Shown piece after piece: positions 58,669 through 64,000 of a DNA stretch of 64,000 nucleotides. The notes under the pieces are model-generated. The model was given only the letters and a program-made list of their open reading frames with translations, was not told the DNA's origin and did not search any database. The DNA lies in contig CALXLV010000030.1 in NCBI GenBank assembly GCA_944389295.1, positions 1 through 64,000 on the forward strand. Reading direction: 5' to 3'. The DNA comes from an uncultured Spirochaetaceae bacterium (GTDB lineage: Bacteria > Spirochaetota > Spirochaetia > Sphaerochaetales > Sphaerochaetaceae). Each line of letters begins with the position of its first letter. Positions within the stretch are counted from its first letter, which is position 1. The position numbers were made by a program, and so were the translations under genes.

Positions 58669-59301
58669 ATGAATATAGTACTTCTTGGCCCTCCGGGGGC
58701 CGGCAAAGGCACTGCAGCAGCTCTCATGAAGAAAGAGCTTGGGATTCCGCATATCTCTACAGGCGATATATTCAGGGAGAACATAAAGAACGGAACTGAA
58801 CTGGGAAAGAAGGTTCAGGGAATCATGGCAGCCGGCGGTCTCGTTCCGGACGAGGTTACGATCGAGATGGTCAGGGACAGGCTCTCCAAGGATGATACCG
58901 CTTCCGGATACATCCTCGACGGCTTCCCTCGCACGATCGCACAGGCAGAGGCGCTTGAGACGATCGACGAGATCGATAAAGTCATCAACTTCGTGCTTGA
59001 TGAGGAAGAGATCGTCAGAAGGCTTTCCGGCCGCCGTCTCTGCAAGTCCACGGGAAGGATATACCACATCGTCTCCAATCCGCCCAAGAAGGAAGGAATC
59101 GATGACGAGACAGGCGAGCCTCTGATCCAGAGAGACGACGACAAGCCGGAGGCGATAAGGCACAGGCTTGAGGTCTACAGGAAGGACACGGCTCCTCTCA
59201 TTGATTTCTACAGGAAGAGGAATCTCATTGCCGACATTGATGCTTCCGTATCGCCGGAAGAGGTTCTTTCAGCAGTAATCGCAGCGCTCGGCGCCAGATG
59301 A
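58669..59301 (+). CDS. adk: Adenylate kinase
   Basis: A 210-residue kinase interconverting 2 ADP with ATP and AMP. The P-loop LLGPPGAGKGTAAALM is at residues 4-19, the AMP-binding HISTGDIFRENI at 28-39, GYILDGFPRTIAQAEAL near residue 80, and a long LID region (about 120-160) with RLCKSTGRIYHI and RDDDKPEAI. The LID has one cysteine only, so no zinc form. A GAGGTGAG site precedes the start. Confidence 0.97.
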   Translation: MNIVLLGPPGAGKGTAAALMKKELGIPHISTGDIFRENIKNGTELGKKVQGIMAAGGLVPDEVTIEMVRDRLSKDDTASGYILDGFPRTIAQAEALETIDEIDKVINFVLDEEEIVRRLSGRRLCKSTGRIYHIVSNPPKKEGIDDETGEPLIQRDDDKPEAIRHRLEVYRKDTAPLIDFYRKRNLIADIDASVSPEEVLSAVIAALGAR

Positions 59302-59349
59302 TGCTGTCGGTGCGCCTCATCGGATGCTATCATCTGATGAGGTGGCATC

Positions 59350-61191
59350 ATGATAAAAGCATTCTCATCATTTTCTGATCACTTCGTATCGCCTCTCTAT
59401 CCGGAGAGGGGAGAGGAAACAGAGTTCTCGATAGTCTTTGAGGAACGCCCCGACTCGGTTCTTCTCCGTGCGGACAGCGACAGCGGACTTGTCTGCACTT
59501 ATCCAATGGCGGAGAGCGGGATTTTCAACGGTGCTTTCAAGTATTCAGGAAAAGCTCCGGTGACATCCACTGAGGGCCTCTTCCGCTATTTCTTCGTATT
59601 CTTCCATCATGGTGCAAGCTGGTACTATTCCAGACGCGGCGTTACGCGGAGCACGCCTAAGATATCGGACAGGTTTTCTCTGATTCCATCCCTTGATACT
59701 CCATCATGGGTGCCCGGCTCAACCTGCTACCAGATATTCCCTGACAGGTTCTTCCGCGGCAATCCTCTTCTGGGGGCAAAGGCGGGAGAATACAGCTTTG
59801 ACGGTGGTATCGTCACAACACCCTCTTTCGGTGATGTCCCGCGTTCATACGATGAGGCGAGATGTCTCGATTTCTACAATGGCGATCTCGACGGGATAAT
59901 AATGAAGATTCCGTATCTGAAAACTCTTGGCATCACCGCCGTATATCTCAACCCTATAAACGATTCACGTACTGTGCACCGCTATGATTCAGCGGATTTC
60001 TTCCATGTCGATCCAAAGCTCGGAGGAGATGAGGCTTTCCGCCGCCTGATGGATGCGATGCATGATAACGGCATCCGCGTCATTGTCGATATCTCCATAA
60101 ATCATACAGGGACAGAATCGGCGTGGTTCAAGAAGGCCCTTTCGGATGCCTCTTCGGAGGAGAGGGGATACTACTATTTCGATGGCGGCGGGGCCCGCTG
60201 CTGGCAGGGAGTGAGGACTCTTCCGCAGCTTAATTACAACTCTGAGCAGCTCCGCGATAAAGTTTACCGCTCGCCGGAGAGCGCGATGCAGAAATTCCTC
60301 CGTGCTCCATTCATGCAGGACGGGTGGCGCCTCGATGTCGCCCCGGAACTCGGCCGCACTGAACACGATCAGCTGACGTATGAGGTCTGGCGAGAGGTAA
60401 GGAAGAGCCTCAAGACTGTGAGGAAAGACCTCTATCTCGTGGGAGAGGACTGGGATGACAGCATTCTCTACATGCAGGGAGATATGTGGGATGCGACGAT
60501 GAACTACTATGGTGTCTCGCGTCCCGTGCGTTCATGGATGGGAGAGCGCGACCGCTTCCTCACAGGCGGCTGGGGCCATGCTCCGGAGAGTGAGGAGGGG
60601 TGGAACGGATATGAGATGGCTGAGGCCTTAACGGATGCAATCGCATCGGTTCCGGACCAGAGCGCATTTTTCCAGATGAACCTCTTCGACAGCCATGACA
60701 CGCCGCGGCTCCATAACAATGCCGCCGTATTCAATAAGAGTATATATGCAGGTGTTGTCATAACCTCATTCTTCCTTCCCGGTATGCCGTCCGTCTACTA
60801 TGGAGATGAGATTCTTCTTGACGGCAGGATGGGCTCTGTGGAAGGCGCCCGCTATCCGATGTGCTGGGATGAGTCTGCGTGGGACATGGATACGATGGAG
60901 GTCTACAGGAGTATGGCGATGCTCAGAAAGGAGGATTTCTTCCCGCTCTCTGCCTGCCGCATCGAGGCTGTGGACAGGGATGCTTTCGTCATTGAGAGGA
61001 TATCTTCAGGAAAAGCTGCTGCGGCAATCGTGAACAAAAGTCCGGAGCGAAGGAAGGTCTCCGTCAGCCTTTTTGCAATGCCTCATAATGCTGCTGATAT
61101 CTGGTACGGAGAAGGGGAGGCAAGCATCCATGACGGTATGCTCGAGGTCGTGCTTGAGAAAGAGTCGAGCGCGGTCGTTATTCTTTCGTGA
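59350..61191 (+). CDS. Cytoplasmic GH13 alpha-glucosidase family enzyme (neopullulanase/cyclomaltodextrinase type)
   Basis: A 613-residue GH13 enzyme without signal peptide. Residues 1-115 form an N-terminal beta domain like that of neopullulanase, followed by the barrel. The conserved regions are VIVDISINHTG near residue 258, GWRLDVAPE with nucleophile Asp near 329, LVGEDWDD with the acid Glu near 366, and LFDSHDTPR with Asp near 450. The C-terminal domain contains an Ala- and Val-rich beta end. It should hydrolyse maltodextrins or cyclodextrins in the cytoplasm. GAGGTGG precedes ATG 59350, 48 bp after adk. Confidence 0.9.
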   Translation: MIKAFSSFSDHFVSPLYPERGEETEFSIVFEERPDSVLLRADSDSGLVCTYPMAESGIFNGAFKYSGKAPVTSTEGLFRYFFVFFHHGASWYYSRRGVTRSTPKISDRFSLIPSLDTPSWVPGSTCYQIFPDRFFRGNPLLGAKAGEYSFDGGIVTTPSFGDVPRSYDEARCLDFYNGDLDGIIMKIPYLKTLGITAVYLNPINDSRTVHRYDSADFFHVDPKLGGDEAFRRLMDAMHDNGIRVIVDISINHTGTESAWFKKALSDASSEERGYYYFDGGGARCWQGVRTLPQLNYNSEQLRDKVYRSPESAMQKFLRAPFMQDGWRLDVAPELGRTEHDQLTYEVWREVRKSLKTVRKDLYLVGEDWDDSILYMQGDMWDATMNYYGVSRPVRSWMGERDRFLTGGWGHAPESEEGWNGYEMAEALTDAIASVPDQSAFFQMNLFDSHDTPRLHNNAAVFNKSIYAGVVITSFFLPGMPSVYYGDEILLDGRMGSVEGARYPMCWDESAWDMDTMEVYRSMAMLRKEDFFPLSACRIEAVDRDAFVIERISSGKAAAAIVNKSPERRKVSVSLFAMPHNAADIWYGEGEASIHDGMLEVVLEKESSAVVILS

Positions 61192-61204
61192 TGGCGGTGA
61201 TCTG

Positions 61205-61234
61205 TTGAAAATATCCTTTATTGGCGGTAATAAT
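61205..61234 (+). promoter_or_regulatory. Promoter of guaB
   Basis: TTGAAA (61205-61210), 18 bp, AATAAT (61229-61234), about 20 bp before the guaB start. Confidence 0.55.
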
Positions 61235-61254
61235 GGATAGCCAAGGAGAACCCC

Positions 61255-62766
61255 ATGGCTTATTTCTACAGCGAGCTTTCCCGCACATTCAGCGAGTACC
61301 TGCTTGTCCCCGGATATTCCTCTTCGGATTGCATCCCGTCAAATGTATCTTTAAGAACGCCTCTCGTGAAATTCCGGAAGGGAGAGGAGCCTTCCCTTCA
61401 TCTCAACATACCGATGGTCAGCGCCATAATGCAGGCGGTTTCCGGCGAGAAGATGGGAGAGGCGCTTGCAAGGGAGGGCGGCGTCGCATTCATCTACGGT
61501 TCACAGAGCGCGGAGGATGAGGCCGCGATGGTCAGGAGGGTCAAGGCATACAAGGCAGGATTCGTCGCATCCGACAGCAATCTCTCTCCTGAGAGCACTC
61601 TTGCCGATGTGCTTGAGCTTACGAAGAGAACAGGGCACTCGACTATAGCTGTCACATCCGACGGCACGCCCAACGGACGCCTTGAGGGGGTTGTCACCTC
61701 CCGTGACTACAGAATCTCCAGAATGGGGACCGACACGCCTGTACGGACGTTCATGACGCCTTTTGACAAACTCATCTACGGCAGGGATGGAATAATGCTT
61801 TCCGAGGCGAACGACATCATATGGGAGCACAAGCTCAATCAGCTTCCGATTGTTGATGAGAACGGCTGCCTGACTGCGTTCGTATTCCGCAAGGATTACT
61901 CCGAGCATAAGGAGAATCCCAAAGAGCTTCTCGATGAAAGAAAGCGCTATATCGTTGGAGCAGGAATAAACACAAGAGATTATGAGGAGAGGGTTTCTCT
62001 GCTTATTGAAGCGGGAGCCGATGTTCTCTGCATAGATTCCTCCGAGGGTTTTTCCGAGTGGCAGAAGCGTACGCTTGCGTGGATAAGGGAGAAATACGGG
62101 GAGAGCGTCAAGGTCGGAGCCGGCAATGTCGTGGACAGGGACGGTTTCCGCTTCCTTGCCGAATGCGGCGCCGATTTCGTCAAGGTCGGTATCGGGGGAG
62201 GTTCCATCTGCATAACGCGTGAGACGAAGGGCATAGGAAGGGGTCAGGCTTCCGCCCTCATCGATGTGGCCGCTGCACGCGACGAGTATTTCAGGGAGAC
62301 CGGCATATATATTCCCATCTGCTCAGACGGCGGCATCGTCTTTGATTATCACATCACGCTGGCGCTTGCCATGGGGGCGGACTTCGTGATGCTGGGCCGC
62401 TATTTCGCGCGCTTTGATGAGTCGCCGTCCGCGCTTGTGAATATCAACGGCAACTATCTCAAGGAGTACTGGGGCGAGGGTTCTCAGAGGGCAAGGAACT
62501 GGCAGAGGTACGACCTCGGCGGCGACAGGAAGCTCTCTTTCCCTGAAGGCGTTGATTCCTATGTTCCATATGCCGGACCGCTGAAGGACAATGTGGCCCT
62601 GACGATATCGAAGGTGAAATCGACGATGTGCAACTGCGGAGCGCTCACTCTGGCAGAACTCCGGGATAAGGCGAAACTGACTGTCGTCAGCGCGACCTCG
62701 ATAAAGGAAGGCGGCGCCCATGACGTCATACTTAAAGATCATGGCAGAGTAGCCTCCGAATACTGA
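61255..62766 (+). CDS. guaB: Inosine 5'-monophosphate dehydrogenase
   Basis: A 503-residue IMPDH oxidising IMP to XMP with NAD for guanine nucleotide synthesis. The barrel is interrupted by two CBS domains at about 100-215 (GVVTSRDYR and [12 protein letters not shown]). The active-site loop [12 protein letters not shown] has its catalytic cysteine near residue 319. [29 protein letters not shown] near residue 360 binds the phosphate, and a C-terminal flap follows with [18 protein letters not shown] precedes the ATG. Confidence 0.96.
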   Translation: MAYFYSELSRTFSEYLLVPGYSSSDCIPSNVSLRTPLVKFRKGEEPSLHLNIPMVSAIMQAVSGEKMGEALAREGGVAFIYGSQSAEDEAAMVRRVKAYKAGFVASDSNLSPESTLADVLELTKRTGHSTIAVTSDGTPNGRLEGVVTSRDYRISRMGTDTPVRTFMTPFDKLIYGRDGIMLSEANDIIWEHKLNQLPIVDENGCLTAFVFRKDYSEHKENPKELLDERKRYIVGAGINTRDYEERVSLLIEAGADVLCIDSSEGFSEWQKRTLAWIREKYGESVKVGAGNVVDRDGFRFLAECGADFVKVGIGGGSICITRETKGIGRGQASALIDVAAARDEYFRETGIYIPICSDGGIVFDYHITLALAMGADFVMLGRYFARFDESPSALVNINGNYLKEYWGEGSQRARNWQRYDLGGDRKLSFPEGVDSYVPYAGPLKDNVALTISKVKSTMCNCGALTLAELRDKAKLTVVSATSIKEGGAHDVILKDHGRVASEY

Positions 62767-62777
62767 GATAATGACCA

Positions 62778-62812
62778 GAGAACCGCTGTGCGAAACGGCG
62801 GTTCTCTTCTGT
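62778..62812 (+). terminator. Terminator of guaB
   Basis: GAGAACCGC pairs with GCGGTTCTC (62778-62786 and 62798-62806) with an 11-base loop, followed by a weak T-rich tail (TTCTGTAC). Confidence 0.75.
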
Positions 62813-62870
62813 ACTTTCACTTTTTCATTTGGATAAATTCATCTGAGCGTCCGTATTCAGTACGGCAACT

Positions 62871-62955
62871 CATTTACTTTTTGCTGCCATCTGCCAGTAA
62901 AAAGTAAATGAAATCCTTGATTCTGCGGTTTTTGCTTACTTTTTCATGGCAGCAA
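62871..62955. repeat. Interlocking inverted repeats with pseudoknot topology
   Basis: Stem A is a perfect 12-bp repeat (CATTTACTTTTT at 62871-62882 with its complement at 62899-62910). Stem B (TTGCTGCCAT at 62881-62890) starts inside A's loop and pairs with ATGGCAGCAA at 62946-62955 outside it. The gap of 62767-63089 otherwise holds only terminators and no gene. Confidence 0.65.
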
Positions 62956-63035
62956 GCAGACTGCTAGAAGATAATGCTGCGGTAAATATCACTTTAATGG
63001 GCACAAGCGTTGCTGATGAAGTCAGAAAATGAACA

Positions 63036-63060
63036 GAGCCGGTTTTTGGATAACCGGCTC
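63036..63060 (-). terminator. Terminator of the DMT transporter gene
   Basis: GAGCCGGTT pairs with AACCGGCTC (63036-63044 and 63052-63060). The minus strand continues TGTTCATTTTC. It may also act on the plus strand. Confidence 0.65.
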
Positions 63061-63089
63061 CATATTTCTGCATAATGATCTTTTGCCCT

Positions 63090-64000
63090 CTATTTTTCAT
63101 ATTTTCTGTTTACCACGTAGATGCCGGCACAGACAAGAAGGAGTGCGAGGAGCTTGTTTAGCTGCAGTGCCTGATCAACCTCTCCGAGGAATATAGCGGA
63201 GAGAAGGACGCCGAAAAGAGGCGTAAGGAAGTTAAAGATCGTGACACGGCTTACAGGGTTGTATTTGAGAAGTATTCCCCAGACAGAGTATGCCACCGCG
63301 GAGATGAGCCCCATGTAGAGAAGGAGGATGTATGCCGAAATATTGTGAGGGAGCGATATTCTTCCTCCGAGCAGAAGCCCAACGATAATCATTACAAATC
63401 CGCCAAGAATGAACTGATAGCCGCTGAGCATGACAACGCTGAATCTTTTTGAATATTTCTTTGAAAGTATTCCTGATACCGCTAGGCTTATCGCTGAAAG
63501 GAGCACAAAACCTTCTCCGTTGAGGGCGAAGTGGAATGATGCGCCGCCGGAGAAGGATACGTTCATTACGACAACTCCAAGAAGTCCCATAATGCATCCG
63601 ATGATCTTTGGCGTAGTGAGTTTTTCATATTTGAAGAGAAGGCTTGCGAGGATGATTGAGAAGAAACCTGATGTTCCGGAGATTATGGTTCCAGTCACTC
63701 CCGTCGTATGAGCAAGTCCTACATAGAAGCAGAAATACTGGACCATGGTCTGTGCGAGGCTGAGCTTGAAGATTGAGGGGAAAGACCCCTTCTCCGGTTT
63801 TATGAAGGTTCCAGCCATCAGTGACTGGAAGAGAATCACAAGCATTCCTGCAAGGAAGAACCTTATTCCTGCGAAAAGAATTATCGAAACGGTATCTGAT
63901 GATGCGATACCGAACATCTCATAGCCTATCTTGATGGAAGGCGTAGCGCTTCCCCAAAGAAAACAGCTGAGCATTGCAAGCAGGAATACGACGGGAAGCT
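63090..64000 (-). CDS. EamA/DMT-family transporter, 5' end outside window
   Basis: A membrane protein of at least 302 residues with about ten hydrophobic segments and two EamA repeats. The frame remains open upstream of ATG 63974 to the window end, with hydrophobic residues (LPVVFLLA) continuing the first membrane segment, so the start lies beyond 64000. Features include FLWGSATPSIKIGYEMFG in the first segment and LLKYNPVSRVTIFNFLTPLFGVLLSAIFLGE near the end. It probably exports metabolites or amino acids; substrate unknown. Confidence 0.88.
   Translation of the reverse strand, partial: LPVVFLLAMLSCFLWGSATPSIKIGYEMFGIASSDTVSIILFAGIRFFLAGMLVILFQSLMAGTFIKPEKGSFPSIFKLSLAQTMVQYFCFYVGLAHTTGVTGTIISGTSGFFSIILASLLFKYEKLTTPKIIGCIMGLLGVVVMNVSFSGGASFHFALNGEGFVLLSAISLAVSGILSKKYSKRFSVVMLSGYQFILGGFVMIIVGLLLGGRISLPHNISAYILLLYMGLISAVAYSVWGILLKYNPVSRVTIFNFLTPLFGVLLSAIFLGEVDQALQLNKLLALLLVCAGIYVVNRKYEK

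Noticed and set aside
1-64000. Transposase, integrase or prophage genes
   Set aside because: None of the proteins read shows recombinase, capsid, terminase or transposase motifs; the AT-richer 43867-51846 stretch alone is not proof of transfer.

Overview
The window looks like a chromosomal segment of a spirochaete, probably a gut- or rumen-type relative of Treponema or Sphaerochaeta. Two gene strings support this. rpsB-tsf-frr-uppS-cdsA-dxr-rseP lacks pyrH between tsf and frr, and rpsF-ssb-rpsR-(membrane protein)-rplI is followed by dnaB. From memory both match the Treponema arrangement. The SBP signal peptides ending in FAGGSSE and the carbohydrate-heavy gene content also fit. The taxonomy is inference; no rRNA gene is present.

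Layout. (1) 1-5281: a sugar-acid locus with a binding protein (cut by the window edge), two permeases, a GntR/FCD regulator, an enolase-superfamily dehydratase and a KDG-type aldolase. (2) 5362-8042: a DUF4143 ATPase behind a repeat-built promoter, tRNA-Leu(GAG) and an NadX-like dehydrogenase. (3) 8222-17192: a pentose/xylo-oligosaccharide regulon with a FucI-fold isomerase, xylulokinase, ABC importer, GH43 glycosidase and LacI regulator. Identical 12-bp palindromes lie in front of its two transcription units. (4) 17231-28728: a hydrolase, an MBL protein, tRNA-Met, FAH-family protein, GNAT, HflC and HflK, MetRS, a cysteine-free CsoR homologue, MurD, a 29-residue COX24/mS38-type protein, TcdA and a TatD-like protein.

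(5) 28885-29554: the most unusual stretch. Two short CRISPR remnants without cas genes flank a previously easy-to-miss type I toxin-antitoxin locus. It has a 26-residue holin-like toxin on the minus strand, a facing promoter for an antisense RNA, and a shared hairpin at the toxin stop codon. (6) 29669-40205: core translation, replication, isoprenoid and envelope genes. (7) 40411-45799: a lipoprotein/outer-membrane-barrel pair, BrnQ, an MFS transporter and a BtpA/SgcQ protein. (8) 45873-51846: a second ABC sugar locus with a SIS-domain protein, a PfkB kinase and a GntR/UTRA regulator. It resembles fructosamine (frl) loci in composition. (9) 51942-64000: argG with ARG-box-like sites, a structured non-coding stretch, CYTH, parvulin, a higBA toxin-antitoxin pair with a perfect operator, RNase HI, a TPR lipoprotein, a long UPRTase homologue, adenylate kinase, a cytoplasmic GH13 enzyme, IMP dehydrogenase, an intergenic repeat cluster with pseudoknot topology, and a DMT transporter cut by the window end.

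All three CUT1-type importers lack an ATPase gene here, so a shared ATPase encoded elsewhere is expected. Start sites were moved from the longest reading frame wherever a Shine-Dalgarno sequence or an overlapping neighbour decided it. All assignments come from reading the sequence; no database search was run.
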